Shown here: in pieces, positions 19,207 to 29,132 of the stretch
Position numbering within the stretch: the first letter of the stretch is position 1
Layout of the letters: each line of letters starts with the position of its first letter
DNA from: Mycolicibacterium pulveris
GTDB taxonomy: Bacteria; Actinomycetota; Actinomycetes; Mycobacteriales; Mycobacteriaceae
Assembly: GCF_010725725.1 (NCBI RefSeq)
Contig: NZ_AP022599.1
Location: 5,208,001 to 5,272,000 of the forward strand
Length of the DNA: 64,000 nt
Direction: 5' to 3'
Position numbers and translations under genes: made by a program
Notes under the pieces: model-generated
Told to the model about the DNA's origin: nothing
What the model saw: only the letters and a program-made list of their open reading frames with translations
The model's database searches: none

Positions 19207-20114
19207 TCGTCAACCTGCCCGACACCACGACCACCGACATCAGCAGGAAGATCACCGGGCTGCGCGAGGAGGGTGGCGCGATCACGCTGAGCCGGGTGCT
19301 GACGCTGGTCATCGCCCCCGACTCCGACCAATGCCTCGAGGATGCGGTCGAGGCCGCCAACTATGCCAGCCGGGAGCACCCGTGCCGGGTGATCGTGGCG
19401 GTCGCCGGGGACCGCGCGGTCGCGAAACCTCAGCTGGACGGCGAGATCCGCGTCGGCGCCGACGCGGGCGCGGGCGAGGTGGTGGTGCTGCGCCTGCACG
19501 GCGAACTCGCCGAACACGCCGACAGCGTGGTGCTGCCGTTCCTGCTGCCCGACACCCCGGTGGTGGCGTGGTGGCCCGGCGCCGCTCCACCTGCTCCCGC
19601 GCAGGATCCATTGGGCAAGTTGGCGATTCGCCGCATCACCGATGCCACCAACAGCCCTGATCCGCTGGCCGCCATCAAGAGCAGGCTGGACGGCTACTCC
19701 GCCGGTGACACCGATCTGGCATGGAGCCGGGTGACCTACTGGCGGGCGCTGCTGGCGGCCGCCGTCGAACTGGAGCCGCACGAACCGATCGACTCGGCGC
19801 TGGTGTCGGGGCTCAAGAACGAACCGGCGCTCGACATCCTGGCCGGTTGGCTGGCCAGCAGGATCGGCGGTCAGGTGCAGCGGGTGGCGGGTGAGCTCAA
19901 GGTGGAGCTGGTCCGCGCCGGCGAGACGATCACGCTGCAGCGCCCACAGACCGGCATCACCGCCACGTTGACGCGCACCAGCAGGCCCGAGGCGCGCATC
20001 CCGCTGGCGCGCCGGGAGGCCAAGGAGTGTCTGGCCGAGGATCTGCGCAGGCTGGATCCCGACGAGATCTACCACGAAGCACTACAGGGCATAGGCAGGG
20101 TGCAATACGCATGA
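19203..20114 (+). CDS. opcA: OpcA, G6PDH assembly/activation protein
   Basis: A 303-residue OpcA protein that promotes G6PDH oligomerisation and activity in cyanobacteria and actinobacteria. Family segments include [17 protein letters not shown] and [17 protein letters not shown]. The GTG at 19203 overlaps the zwf stop, and GGAGG lies five bases before it. The in-frame ATG at 19191 is less favoured because GGAGG would fall inside the gene. The stop overlaps pgl by four bases. Confidence 0.94.
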   Translation: MIVNLPDTTTTDISRKITGLREEGGAITLSRVLTLVIAPDSDQCLEDAVEAANYASREHPCRVIVAVAGDRAVAKPQLDGEIRVGADAGAGEVVVLRLHGELAEHADSVVLPFLLPDTPVVAWWPGAAPPAPAQDPLGKLAIRRITDATNSPDPLAAIKSRLDGYSAGDTDLAWSRVTYWRALLAAAVELEPHEPIDSALVSGLKNEPALDILAGWLASRIGGQVQRVAGELKVELVRAGETITLQRPQTGITATLTRTSRPEARIPLARREAKECLAEDLRRLDPDEIYHEALQGIGRVQYA

Positions 20115-20848
20115 GCACGGTCGTCGAGAAGTACCCGGACACCACCGCGTTGGTCGAGGCCGCCGGTGATCGGCTGGTCGGCGCGATCAACGATGCGCTG
20201 GCCGCGCGCGGCGCCGCCCACATCGTGTTGACCGGCGGCGGCACGGGCATCGCCCTGCTCAAGCGGGTTCGCACGCGGAATTCCGAAATCGACTGGGCGA
20301 AAGTGCATCTGTATTGGGGCGACGACCGGTTCGTCCCGTCAGACGACGACGAGCGCAACCACAAGCAGGCCGCCGAGGCGCTGCTGGACCATATCGACAT
20401 CCCCGCAGCCAACGTGCATCCGATGGCGCCCAGCGGAGGCGAGTTCGGCGACGACATCGAGGCCGCCGCGCGGGCCTACGAGCAGGTGCTGGCCGCCACC
20501 GCCGAGAGCGGGCAGCCGAGCCCGGAATTCGACGTGCACCTGTTGGGCATGGGTCCCGAGGGCCACATCAACTCGCTGTTTCCGCACGCCGCCGCGGCGC
20601 GCGAGAAGGACCGGCTGGTGGTGGCCGTGTCCGACTCCCCCAAGCCGCCGCCGCGGCGCATCACGCTGACGTTGCCTGCGGTGCAGCGGGCGCGGCAGGT
20701 GTGGCTGGTGGTCTCGGGTGCGGGCAAGGCCGACGCGGTGGCCGCGGCGGTCGGCGGCGCGGACCCCGACGACGTGCCCGCCGCCGGCGCGGTCGGCCGC
20801 GAGGCGACGGTCTGGCTGCTCGACGAGGACGCGGCGACCAAACTCTGA
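20111..20848 (+). CDS. pgl: 6-Phosphogluconolactonase
   Basis: A 245-residue DevB/Pgl-type lactonase. It hydrolyses the G6PDH product to 6-phosphogluconate. Motifs are [31 protein letters not shown] and [16 protein letters not shown]. The ATG overlaps the opcA stop, so lactone formation and hydrolysis are encoded together. It is the last gene of the pentose phosphate operon; accessory DNA begins right after it. Confidence 0.96.
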   Translation: MSTVVEKYPDTTALVEAAGDRLVGAINDALAARGAAHIVLTGGGTGIALLKRVRTRNSEIDWAKVHLYWGDDRFVPSDDDERNHKQAAEALLDHIDIPAANVHPMAPSGGEFGDDIEAAARAYEQVLAATAESGQPSPEFDVHLLGMGPEGHINSLFPHAAAAREKDRLVVAVSDSPKPPPRRITLTLPAVQRARQVWLVVSGAGKADAVAAAVGGADPDDVPAAGAVGREATVWLLDEDAATKL

Positions 20849-20882
20849 ACTGTCAGCCGCCGCTCTTGTCGGTGGGGCGGGG

Positions 20883-20888
20883 TAGCGT
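20883..20888 (+). promoter_or_regulatory. -10 element of the 13E12/HNH gene
   Basis: TAGCGT ends seven bases before the ATG at 20896. The predicted start of transcription is the A of that codon, so the HNH gene would be leaderless. Confidence 0.45.
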
Positions 20889-22031
20889 CGAACGTATGTT
20901 CGAGACGGTGTCGGATGCGGAGTTGGTCGACTTCATGGGTGAGGAGACCCGGGAGGAGTCGGCGGCGATGGGTCGCCACCTAGCCGCGGTCGGTGAACTG
21001 TTCGCGCGCCGCGAGCAGGACTATCAGGAGGCCAAGTTCTATTTCACTGATGTGGTGGCGGCGGTGGCTGCTGAGATCTCGCCGATTCAGAACATCAGCC
21101 ATGCCCGGGCGGTGGCGCAGGTCGGTCTGGCGAGGACGTTGCGTGAGCGTCTGCCGCGCATCGCCGCGGTGTTTCGCTGCGGGGTGATCGACTATCGGAT
21201 GGTGGCTGCGATCGTCAACCGCACCGACAACGTCGAGGACGAGGTGATCGCCGGGCTCGATGAGGCGTTGGCGCGCCAGGTGCATAAGTGGATGAAACTG
21301 TCGCAGCCCAAGTTGCGTGATCGGCTGGATATGTGGGTGGCCAAATACGATCGGGCCGCGGTGCGGGTGCCGCCCCAAGGTTGATGAGGATCGCGCGCGT
21401 GGAGATCTATCCTGACGAGACCGCGGGCATGGCGATCTTGTGGGGCACCCTGCATTCTGCGGATGCTGCTGCGGTCGATCAGCGCCTGGATGCCTTGGCC
21501 GACACGGTCTGTGAGAACGATCCGCGCACCAAGCGTCAGCGTCGTGCCGATGCCTGCGCGCCGGCGGTCAGGGGTGAAACGGTGGTGGCGTGCCAATGCG
21601 GATCCGCAGCGTGTCCGGCGCAAGCCTCACGACAAGCCGCGGCGACGGCGGTCATCCATGTGCTGGCCGAACAAGGCACCCTCGATGCCACCAGCGACAC
21701 CCCGGGCTATCTGCCCGGGTTTGGGGTGCTGCCGGCCGAATCGGTGCGTGAACTCGCGCGCAGCGCGACGCTCAAACCATTACATGTGCCTACCGGGGCG
21801 GCCGCGGATCCGGGGTATCGGCCCAGCGCCGCCTCGCGGGAATTCATTTACCGGCGGGATCTGACGTGTCGCTGGCCCGGCTGTGATCGCCCCGCCCAGC
21901 GTTGCGATGTCGACCACACGGTCCCCTGGCCGGGTGGGCCCACCCACCCGTCGAACAACAAGTGCTACTGCCGTCTTCATGACCTGGACAAGGCCCTCAG
22001 GGACCTTGCGGCTGTAGTAGCTTTCGGCAGC

Positions 22032-22481
22032 ATGGCTTCGACTTTGTCGTTCTGCGTCGAACAATTGTCGACTGCAGAGCCTGCGGTGCTTTATGACACT
22101 TTCCTCGATGTGGAGAGTTGGCCGGGGTGGATGCCGACGGTGTCGACTGCGTCTTGGGAGCGGCGGGGCGCGCCTGTCACCGGTGTTGGCGGGATCCGGC
22201 GGGTACGTATGAACGGCTCCGATGTGCGCGACGAGGTCACCGGGGGAAGCCGACCCAGCCATCACACCTATACCACCACGCTTCCAGGCTTCTGGCCCGT
22301 CAAGAACTACCGCGGCGACATCCGTATCGACAAGCTCCCGAATGGAAGCCTAATCACCTGGACCGCAACCTTCGTAACGCCCGTGCCCGGCCTCGGCAAG
22401 CCGCTCCGGTTCATGCTGCGGACACTGATCACCCGATTAGCGGCGGCGCTGGCGAGACGAGCAGAAGGCGGACGACGTTAA
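22032..22481 (+). CDS. SRPBCC (polyketide cyclase/START-like) family protein
   Basis: A 149-residue SRPBCC-fold protein with the typical opening VLYDTFLDVESWPGWMPTVS, the middle strand HHTYTTTLPGFWPVKNYRGD, and TWTATFVTPVPGLGKPLRFM before the C-terminal helix. Such proteins bind hydrophobic ligands; no ligand can be named. The ATG at 22032 gives a complete domain, but the frame is open upstream into the HNH remnant, so a fusion is formally possible. It lies inside the disrupted 13E12 gene. The TAA stop sits at the edge of a 26-bp direct repeat. Confidence 0.75.
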   Translation: MASTLSFCVEQLSTAEPAVLYDTFLDVESWPGWMPTVSTASWERRGAPVTGVGGIRRVRMNGSDVRDEVTGGSRPSHHTYTTTLPGFWPVKNYRGDIRIDKLPNGSLITWTATFVTPVPGLGKPLRFMLRTLITRLAAALARRAEGGRR

Positions 22482-22505
22482 AGCGTTCTTCAGCCAATCG
22501 ATGCC
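22480..22505 (+). repeat. Direct repeat copy 1 (26 bp) flanking the oxidoreductase unit
   Basis: It begins AAAGCGTTCTTCAGCC and matches 23148-23173 at 24 of 26 positions; the first 16 bases are identical. The pair lies 668 bp apart in the same orientation. In one frame the repeat encodes KAFFSQS, resembling the HHLLKAF stretch that follows the HNH motif in intact 13E12 proteins, so it may be duplicated target sequence. Confidence 0.85.
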
Positions 22506-22538
22506 ATCATCTGATGAACACACCCCGAGGGCGCGGGA

Positions 22539-23066
22539 TTACCCGTTATCCACGACGCGGAACACGGGGTACAGGCTGGCTATCCGTTCATACTCCGTCA
22601 ACGGTGACCGCATATCGACAGGAAAGTGCGGCCGCGCCCCAGGCGCGATTTCCAGATAGCGCCTGAGTATCGGTGCCCTCTCTGGCGCGGCGACTTCCTC
22701 TAAGTGGACATGCTCGATTCCACGCCGTCGAAGAACCGCCCGCCCGTCGGCGGCGCGCACATTTCTGACCCAGTTGGCGTTCTCTCCCAACATTGAAACC
22801 AAGTAGCGCGCGCCACCGTAGTCGGCAACCACCACCGGCAGGCGAACGACTCGGCCTGTCCGTCGACCACGAACCTCCAAGGTCATGTCACACGGACGAG
22901 ACAGAAGCCCCGCGGCTATCAGTCGAGCGGAGAGCCAGTTGAGCGGCCGCGCGATCACTCCTGGCCGACCGCCGCGATAAAGCCATCGGGAGACCCAGTG
23001 AAGACGCGGAGTCAGCCCTCGACCGCTAGACACTTCTGCCAGCCGCCGGTTGACCAAATAAGCCAA
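22539..23066 (-). CDS. Deazaflavin (F420)-dependent nitroreductase/quinone reductase family protein
   Basis: About 175 residues from a TTG codon; the GTG at 23033 gives a 164-residue alternative. The beta-barrel core TLEVRGRRTGRVVRLPVVVA, YLVSMLGENANWVRNVRAA and VLRRRGIEHVHLEEV matches the Ddn/FDOR group, which uses reduced F420 on quinones or nitro compounds. Only membership is supported, not substrate. It is transcribed against the surrounding pseudogene and enclosed by the 26-bp direct repeats. The weak start may reflect a 5' end trimmed at the insertion junction. Confidence 0.8.
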   Translation of the reverse strand: MAYLVNRRLAEVSSGRGLTPRLHWVSRWLYRGGRPGVIARPLNWLSARLIAAGLLSRPCDMTLEVRGRRTGRVVRLPVVVADYGGARYLVSMLGENANWVRNVRAADGRAVLRRRGIEHVHLEEVAAPERAPILRRYLEIAPGARPHFPVDMRSPLTEYERIASLYPVFRVVDNG

Positions 23067-23147
23067 GACAGTGATCGATACCCATGTCTATTGAGTCTGT
23101 CGCATAATCGCGGCCGATTCACGCTACTGCAGGTGTCGGTAAGGAAC

Positions 23148-23173
23148 AAAGCGTTCTTCAGCCAGTCGCTGCC
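23148..23173 (+). repeat. Direct repeat copy 2 (26 bp), right boundary of the insertion
   Basis: This is the second copy of the repeat at 22480-22505, with two mismatches. The 13E12 C-terminal coding sequence resumes directly after it, so this copy marks the right junction of the inserted material. Confidence 0.85.
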
Positions 23174-23691
23174 CCCGGCGGCTGGCGCGACCAGCAGCTG
23201 CCCGATGGCACCGTGGTGTTGATCTCGCCGACCGGGCACACCTACCCCAGCGCGGCCCATGGCGCGTCCCTGTTTCCGGCCCTGGGTCAAGACACCGGCG
23301 AGCTCGACCTGCCCACCGAACCGGTGCCGCCAGACCCCAACCGGCTGGCCAAGCTGCCCCGACGCAAACGAACCCGCGACCGCATCAACGCCGAACGCCG
23401 CCAACGCCAAGAACTCATCGCCGAACAACAACGCCAACGCCAAGCCTGGCTCACCGAAAACGAAGAACCCCCACCCTTCTGAGGCATCGTCAGTCGTAGC
23501 CGGTTGCCGGACGGCCGGTTTCGCCATCGCGGTAACCCGCGGTGTAGTCGATCGATGACCGGTAGCCGTCCCGTGTGACAAATGCTTGTCGCGGGTCGGT
23601 CCGGCATTGGCGGGATGGAGTGTCCCCGTCGGACTTCGTCACATCGATTTAGACGCCCACCGCGCCCCGACGGTTCCCCTGAAAGGTGATA

Positions 23692-24072
23692 ATGGCGGTC
23701 ATGGCAGACAGAGGCGGCAGGCCGGTACGTACCGGACCCGAGCGGATCAGGAAGCTCGCGCAGGCGGCGCTCAACGCCGATGTCACCGTCGAGCAGGTCG
23801 ACACGATCCTGGAGGGGCTCAGCGAGACCCTCGACGACCTCAACAGCTCCACCGCGAACCTGGACGCCACGCTGGAGCGGTTCAACGAGACCATCAACAG
23901 CATCAACGAACTCGCGCCGCGGCTCAACGCGGTGGTAGACCGCATGGAGGGCATTGTCGCGCGTGTCGAACGCATCGTCGGCATCGGGGAATCGGTGATC
24001 TCGCCCTTGGCCGCCACCGAACAGGTGGTGCGCGGCGCGGTGAACAAAGTGCGTCGCAGCGCCGGCCTCTAA
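23692..24072 (+). CDS. Coiled-coil hypothetical protein (Rv1444c position)
   Basis: A protein of about 126 residues. Residues 20-105 form an uninterrupted heptad-like helix (VEQVDTILEGLSETLDDLN, LDATLERFNETINSINELA), predicted to be a coiled coil. No signal peptide or membrane segment is present, and the ends are basic. GAAAGG lies five bases before the ATG at 23692; an in-frame ATG at 23701 is an alternative. By gene order it is the counterpart of the small gene after pgl in M. tuberculosis (inference). It is convergent with the next gene; the stops overlap by four bases. Function unknown. Confidence 0.75.
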   Translation: MAVMADRGGRPVRTGPERIRKLAQAALNADVTVEQVDTILEGLSETLDDLNSSTANLDATLERFNETINSINELAPRLNAVVDRMEGIVARVERIVGIGESVISPLAATEQVVRGAVNKVRRSAGL

Positions 24073-25121
24073 CCGGTTGCCTCGAGCACGAGGTTGAACG
24101 GGGTTTCGGTGGCTCGGCGAAGGGTGCGAAACCCACCTCCCATCACGACTTCACGCAGCCGACGTTCACCGGCTTGCGCTCCCAGCGCGGCTCCGACCTC
24201 CTGATCGAGCGATGCCGGCACACACACCATCGTGGACGCGGCGTAATACAGCCGCCCGACGGGGTTGATGTTCTCCTCCAGCGTGTCGTGGGCGAACGGC
24301 TCGACGATCATCCAGCACCCATCGGGCTTCAGCGAGCGGCGCACGTGGGCGGCCGCACCCGTCGGGTCGCCCATGTCGTGAAGGCAGTCGAAGAACGTCA
24401 CGAGGTCGTAATCGGTGCCGGGATAGTCGGCGGCGGCGGCGACTTCGAAACGGACGTTGTCGGTCCCGCCATGCGCTTCGGCGTGTTTGCGGGCTTCCTT
24501 GATCGACTCCGAATGGAAATCGAACCCGACGAATTCCGAGCGCGGAAAGGCATTAGCCATCATGACCGTCGTGTAGCCGTGGCCACAACCGACGTCGGCC
24601 ACTTTCGCGCCGTTGTCGAGCTTGTCCACCACGCCGTTCAGTGCGGGCAGCCAATTGTCGATCAGGTTGGCCATGTATCCGGGGCGGAAGAACCGAGCCA
24701 CCGCACAGAACAGGCAGATCGTCTGGCGCCCCCATCCGACTCCGTCGCCGGTTCTGAACGCGGCCTGCACTTTGTCCTGATTGCCGAGGTAGGCCGCGGC
24801 CGCATCGAAGGCGTCCACCATGTAGACCGGACTGTTCTCGTCGGCGAAGACCGCGGCCTGCTCGGGAGTCAACGAGAACCGCTGTGTCGCCGGGTCGTAA
24901 CTGATGTAGTTCGATGCCGCATGGTAGGACAGCCACTCTCGGACATACCGTTCCGCCAGGCCGGTTCCCTGCGCCAGCGCCCCCGAGTTCAACGGCCCCC
25001 GGGTCAGTAGTGCTTCGTATAGGCCGAGCTGACGGCCGATGCGTACCAAGGCGATACCAAAGGCACCACCGAGATCTTGGAGAATCTGGCCGAGGAAAGT
25101 GTTCAGTTTGTGTTCATCCAT
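24069..25121 (-). CDS. Class I SAM-dependent methyltransferase with N-terminal winged helix
   Basis: About 350 residues. The N-terminal part (LGLYEALLTRGPLNSGALAQ, LAERYVREWL) is the winged-helix dimerisation domain seen in small-molecule O-methyltransferases and Rv2258c-like proteins. The methyltransferase domain has motif I VADVGCGHGYTT at about residue 170, then EFVGFDFH and FFDCLHDMGDP. The ATG at 25121 is preferred over the upstream GTG because GAGG lies eight bases before it. It is divergent from an AraC regulator with about 130 bases between, so it is probably that regulator's target. Substrate unknown. Confidence 0.85.
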   Translation of the reverse strand: MDEHKLNTFLGQILQDLGGAFGIALVRIGRQLGLYEALLTRGPLNSGALAQGTGLAERYVREWLSYHAASNYISYDPATQRFSLTPEQAAVFADENSPVYMVDAFDAAAAYLGNQDKVQAAFRTGDGVGWGRQTICLFCAVARFFRPGYMANLIDNWLPALNGVVDKLDNGAKVADVGCGHGYTTVMMANAFPRSEFVGFDFHSESIKEARKHAEAHGGTDNVRFEVAAAADYPGTDYDLVTFFDCLHDMGDPTGAAAHVRRSLKPDGCWMIVEPFAHDTLEENINPVGRLYYAASTMVCVPASLDQEVGAALGAQAGERRLREVVMGGGFRTLRRATETPFNLVLEATG

Positions 25122-25251
25122 TCGGGTCACCTCGAAATTGTTCGAATCGTCTGCAGCACGGGCGGCTGGTGAACAAGACTTTGAGATATGCCAGCCTCGG
25201 TCGCAATGGCTCTGTCACCGGCGGTCTTGATCGAAACACCGGGATGACGAA

Positions 25252-26214
25252 ATGGATCCATTGTCGGACGTGCTGCGGACCACGCCATTGCGCGGCGGGG
25301 TATTCCTGCACGCGAAGTTCTCCGACCCGTGGTGCTTGAGTACCCAGGTGCGGCCCGAGACGTGCGCTCCTTTCCTCGGCAAGACCGCCGAAATCATTCC
25401 GTACCACTTCGTCGTCGAAGGCCGGCTGCGCGTACAGATGCCCGCCGATCCCCCGTTCGAACTGGGCACCGGGGAACTGGTGATGTTCCCGCGCAACGAC
25501 TTACACCTCCTGGGAGGCGACTTGCGCCTGCGCCCGGTCGGCAGCGATGACATCGTCAAACCCTCCCTCGACGGGGGTCTGTCGACCATTCGGCTCGGCG
25601 GCGACGGCCCGACGACTCGGATCGTGTGCGGGTTTCTGGGCGGTGACAACCTCAAAAGGAATCCGGTTGTCGCGGCACTGCCCCCCGCGCTTCGGCTGAA
25701 CCTCGGACGAGGCGGAGCGGCTCAGTGGATCCGCAGCACGTTCAGCTACGCGGCCGAGGAGATCGCGACCGGGCGCATCGGCTCCGCGACCGTGCTGGCG
25801 AAGATATCTGAGCTGCTGTTCGTGGAGGCTGTGCGCCGGTACGCCGAAGAACTGCCCGCAGGTCAGACCGGCTGGCTGGCGGGCCTGAGAGACCCGTACG
25901 TGTCGCATGCGCTCAACCTGCTGCATGCTAGGCCGGGTGATCACTGGACCGCGGACACATTGGGCCGGGAGGTGGCGCTGTCACGCTCCGCGCTCGCCGA
26001 GCGCTTCAACCGGCTCATCGGCATCCCTCCCATGCAGTATCTGACGCAATGGCGGATGCAGATCGCCGCACACGAACTGCGGCAGGGCAACCGATCCATG
26101 CTCCGGCTCGCGAAGCGCGTGGGATACGACTCCGAAGCCGCGTTCTCGCGGGCGTTCAAGCGTGAAACCGGACTGCCACCCGCGGCCTGGCGCCGACAGG
26201 CCGGTGAAGGTTGA
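25252..26214 (+). CDS. AraC family transcriptional regulator
   Basis: A 320-residue regulator. The N-terminal cupin-type sensor domain (AraC-binding-like, with IIPYHFVVEGRLRVQ and GELVMFPRNDLHLLGG) spans about residues 10-190. The C-terminal double HTH has ADTLGREVALSRSALAERFN and SMLRLAKRVGYDSEAAFSRA followed by FKRETGLPPAAWRR, the AraC signature. It stands divergent to the methyltransferase gene. The two plausibly form a regulator-target pair responding to a small molecule; inference from layout. Confidence 0.9.
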   Translation: MDPLSDVLRTTPLRGGVFLHAKFSDPWCLSTQVRPETCAPFLGKTAEIIPYHFVVEGRLRVQMPADPPFELGTGELVMFPRNDLHLLGGDLRLRPVGSDDIVKPSLDGGLSTIRLGGDGPTTRIVCGFLGGDNLKRNPVVAALPPALRLNLGRGGAAQWIRSTFSYAAEEIATGRIGSATVLAKISELLFVEAVRRYAEELPAGQTGWLAGLRDPYVSHALNLLHARPGDHWTADTLGREVALSRSALAERFNRLIGIPPMQYLTQWRMQIAAHELRQGNRSMLRLAKRVGYDSEAAFSRAFKRETGLPPAAWRRQAGEG

Positions 26215-26220
26215 ACCCGG

Positions 26221-28986
26221 CTATCCGCTGTTGCGCAGTGCGCTGGCAAGCCCGCTCATGGTGAGCAGGATGCCGCGCTGCACAAGCTCGTCGGTGTCAC
26301 CGGAGCGGTACCGCCGCAGCAGTTCGACCTGCAGATGGTTCAGCGGCTCCAGGTAGGGAAACCTGTTGAACACCGAACGCGCCAGCGCCGGGTTGTCGGC
26401 CAGCAGGTCGTCGTGGCCGGTGATCAGCTGGTGCATCCGGATGGTACGGCCGTACTCGGCGACGATCTTGTCGAACACCCGCCTGCGCAGTGCCTCGTCC
26501 TCGACCAGTTCGGAGTAGCGCGCCGCCAGGCCCATATCGGATTTGGCCAGCACCTGCGCCATGTTCGACAGCACGCTGCGGAAGAACGGCCATCGTCGAT
26601 ACAGGTCCTGCAGCACCTGCAGCTGCTCGTCGCCGCCTGCGATGTACTCCTCGAAGGCCGTGCCGGTGCCGTACCAGCCGGGCAGCATCACCCGGGACTG
26701 GCTCCAGGCCAGCACCCACGGAATCGCACGCAGATCGGCGATCGATGTGGTCGGTTTGCGCGACGTCGGCCTACTGCCGATGTTGAGCGCCCCGATCTCG
26801 CTGACCGGTGTGGACGACTTGAAGTAGTCGACGAAACCCGGTGTGTCGTGCACTAATTCGGAGTAGGCACGGCGCGCACGGGAGGCCAGGTCGTCGAACA
26901 CCTCATACGCCGGATCCGCGTCGTCGCCAAGGCCTTCGACGTCGAGCAGCGTGGCCTCCAGCGTCGCGGCCAGCAGCGTCTCGAGGTTGCGGTGCGCGCT
27001 CTGCGGTTCGGCGTACTTGGCGGCGATCACCTCGCCCTGTTCGGTGAGTCGCAGGGATCCGTTCACCGCGCCCGGCGGCTGCGCGAGGATCGCCTCGTAG
27101 CTCGGGCCGCCGCCACGTCCAACAGTTCCGCCGCGACCGTGGAAGAGCCGCAACCGAATTCCCGTCTTGCGTGCCGAGGCGACCAGATCGAGCTCGGCAC
27201 GGTACAGCGCCCAGTTGGCCGCCAGGTATCCGCCGTCCTTGTTGGAGTCGGAGTAGCCCAGCATCACCTCCTGGTTGTCGCCGCGCGCTGCGACCGCGGC
27301 CCGGTATGCCGGAACGTCTAGCGCCGCTTCCAGTACCGAGGCGCCGCGCTGCAGGTCCTCGATCGTCTCGAACAGTGGCACGATGCCCACCGGGGCATAG
27401 CACGGAGTAGCCGAAACATCCAGCAGGCCAGCCCCTTTCAGGAGTACCGCCGCCTCGAGGAAGTCCGAGACCGACTCGCACATCGAGATGATGTAGTTGG
27501 GCACCGCAGGCGGGCCGAACACCCGCACGGCGCGCGCTGCCGCGGCGATGATGTCCAGTTCCTTGCGGGCGAGTTCGGAGAGTTCGGCGGCGGGTTTGAC
27601 CAGTGGTCGCCGGGTGGCCAGTTCGGCGGCCAGCAGCTCGACGCGGTCCTGTTCGGGAAGCGAGCGGTAGTCGGGGTGCACACCGGCCCACGCCAGCAGC
27701 TCGGCGATCACCTCCTCGTGCACGTCGGAGTTCTGCCGCATGTCCAGCCCGCACAGGTGAAAGCCGAACACCCGCACTGATTCCCGAAGCACCGCGAGCC
27801 GATCGTCGGCGATCACCGCGCTGCCGTTGCCGCGCAGCGAGGAGTCTACGACGTCCAATTCGGCGAGCAGCTCGCGCGATGTTCGGTACCGGGGCAGTCC
27901 GACATCGAGTTCGTGCTCCGGTTGACGGTCGAGGATTTCAGCGGCGGTGCTTGTCAGCCGGCCCCGGATGGCGCGCAGCGCGCGGCGGTACGGTTCGTCG
28001 GCACGGGCCGGGTCGACGCACTTGTCGGCCAGCGCAGTCAGCTCGTCGCTGGTTCTGACCAGCCGCGCCGACATCGACAGCTCCTCTTCGAGTGCGGCGA
28101 GTTCGGTGAAGTAGTGATCCAGTGCGGTGAACGAGGCCTCGCCCGTCGCGAGCCGTACCACCTCGGCGGTGACGTTCGGGTTGCCGTCGCGGTCGCCACC
28201 GATCCAGGAACCGGGCCGCAAGATGGGCTCTTCGAGGAGTCGGGCGTCAGGCCACCGTGTCGAAAGCGCCGTGCGCACCTCGGCGTTGACCCGCGGGATC
28301 ACCTCGAAGAACGACGACGGGTAATAGCGCAGCCCGGTTTCGATCTCGTCCTGGATCTGCAGCCGCGACAACCGGACCAGGGCGGTCTGCCACATCGTCA
28401 AAATGTGTCTGCGCAGCTCGTCTTCGATGTCGCCGTGGCCGTGCAGGCGCTGACGCATCAGCTCGGTGATCCGATGCTGGGTGCGGAAAATGGTGCGTCG
28501 TCGCGTCTCGGTGGGATGTGCGGTGATCACCGGCGACACCACCGCATCCGCAAGCGCTTCGGCCACCCGTGCCGAATCAAGTTGTGCAGTATCGAGTTTC
28601 GCATACGTGGCGGCCAGGCTGCTGGGCTGAGGCGGCTCCCCGGCCGCGACGTGGATCGCGCGTCGGCGCTCGCGGTGGATGTCCTCACCGACGTTGGCCA
28701 ACAACGCGAACTGCGTGAAGGCGCGGATCACCGGAATCGCCTTGCGGACGGCGATCCCGTCGAACATGTCGGCCAGCTCGGCGCGGTCGATCTCGGAGCG
28801 CCGGACCCGGAACGACCCCACGCGGGCCCGCTCGACGAGATCGAAGATCTCCTCACCGTTCTGCTCACGGATGGTGTCGCCGAGGATACCGCCGAGCAAC
28901 CGGATGTCCTCGCGCATCGGCTCGGTCGCCTCGCGGCCGACCTGGGTGCGCTGTACCGCACCGATCGGCTCGAGATCGTCGACCAT
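26221..28986 (-). CDS. ppc: Phosphoenolpyruvate carboxylase
   Basis: A 921-residue PEP carboxylase that adds bicarbonate to PEP to refill oxaloacetate. The catalytic His lies in [17 protein letters not shown] and the second signature is [19 protein letters not shown]. The substrate loop reads [19 protein letters not shown], and the C-terminus ends [16 protein letters not shown]. Length is as expected. It sits beside secG and tpiA-pgk-gap, the order known from corynebacteria. From recall, M. tuberculosis lacks a ppc gene, so its presence supports a non-tuberculous species. Confidence 0.97.
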   Translation of the reverse strand: MVDDLEPIGAVQRTQVGREATEPMREDIRLLGGILGDTIREQNGEEIFDLVERARVGSFRVRRSEIDRAELADMFDGIAVRKAIPVIRAFTQFALLANVGEDIHRERRRAIHVAAGEPPQPSSLAATYAKLDTAQLDSARVAEALADAVVSPVITAHPTETRRRTIFRTQHRITELMRQRLHGHGDIEDELRRHILTMWQTALVRLSRLQIQDEIETGLRYYPSSFFEVIPRVNAEVRTALSTRWPDARLLEEPILRPGSWIGGDRDGNPNVTAEVVRLATGEASFTALDHYFTELAALEEELSMSARLVRTSDELTALADKCVDPARADEPYRRALRAIRGRLTSTAAEILDRQPEHELDVGLPRYRTSRELLAELDVVDSSLRGNGSAVIADDRLAVLRESVRVFGFHLCGLDMRQNSDVHEEVIAELLAWAGVHPDYRSLPEQDRVELLAAELATRRPLVKPAAELSELARKELDIIAAAARAVRVFGPPAVPNYIISMCESVSDFLEAAVLLKGAGLLDVSATPCYAPVGIVPLFETIEDLQRGASVLEAALDVPAYRAAVAARGDNQEVMLGYSDSNKDGGYLAANWALYRAELDLVASARKTGIRLRLFHGRGGTVGRGGGPSYEAILAQPPGAVNGSLRLTEQGEVIAAKYAEPQSAHRNLETLLAATLEATLLDVEGLGDDADPAYEVFDDLASRARRAYSELVHDTPGFVDYFKSSTPVSEIGALNIGSRPTSRKPTTSIADLRAIPWVLAWSQSRVMLPGWYGTGTAFEEYIAGGDEQLQVLQDLYRRWPFFRSVLSNMAQVLAKSDMGLAARYSELVEDEALRRRVFDKIVAEYGRTIRMHQLITGHDDLLADNPALARSVFNRFPYLEPLNHLQVELLRRYRSGDTDELVQRGILLTMSGLASALRNSG

Positions 28987-29132
28987 GCATTCCAGTATGG
29001 TGCCGCCACGACTTCTTGCCTACTCAACTACTGTCGAATGAATTTGGCCGTTCATGGAAGTCGGCACGGCATCAGGCGCACGATATGGGCGTGGCCTGTC
29101 ATTGAATCTCGACAACACAGCAGGAGGCCATC

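Larger units (their letters stand above)
20896..23482 (+). pseudogene. 13E12-type DUF222/HNH endonuclease gene, frameshifted and split by an insertion
   Basis: Three pieces of one 13E12-family protein are visible. Piece 1 (20896-21384) is the DUF222 N-terminus, starting FETVSDAELVDFM and stopping after RAAVRVPPQG. Piece 2 (from about 21385, frame displaced) carries VEIYPDETAGMAILWGTLHS and the HNH core LTCRWPGCDRPAQRCDVDHT and NNKCYCRLHDL, ending near 21985. Piece 3 (about 23174-23482) is the C-terminus, with GGWRDQQLPDGTVVLISPTG and a Gln/Arg-rich tail ending ENEEPPPF. Between pieces 2 and 3 lie an SRPBCC gene and an oxidoreductase gene. Such genes are repeated in mycobacterial genomes. This copy cannot make a full-length protein. 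Confidence 0.85.

Noticed and set aside
20896..23482. Prophage or integrative element
   Set aside because: No integrase, transposase, phage structural gene or tRNA attachment site is present; the evidence supports only a disrupted HNH gene with passenger genes.
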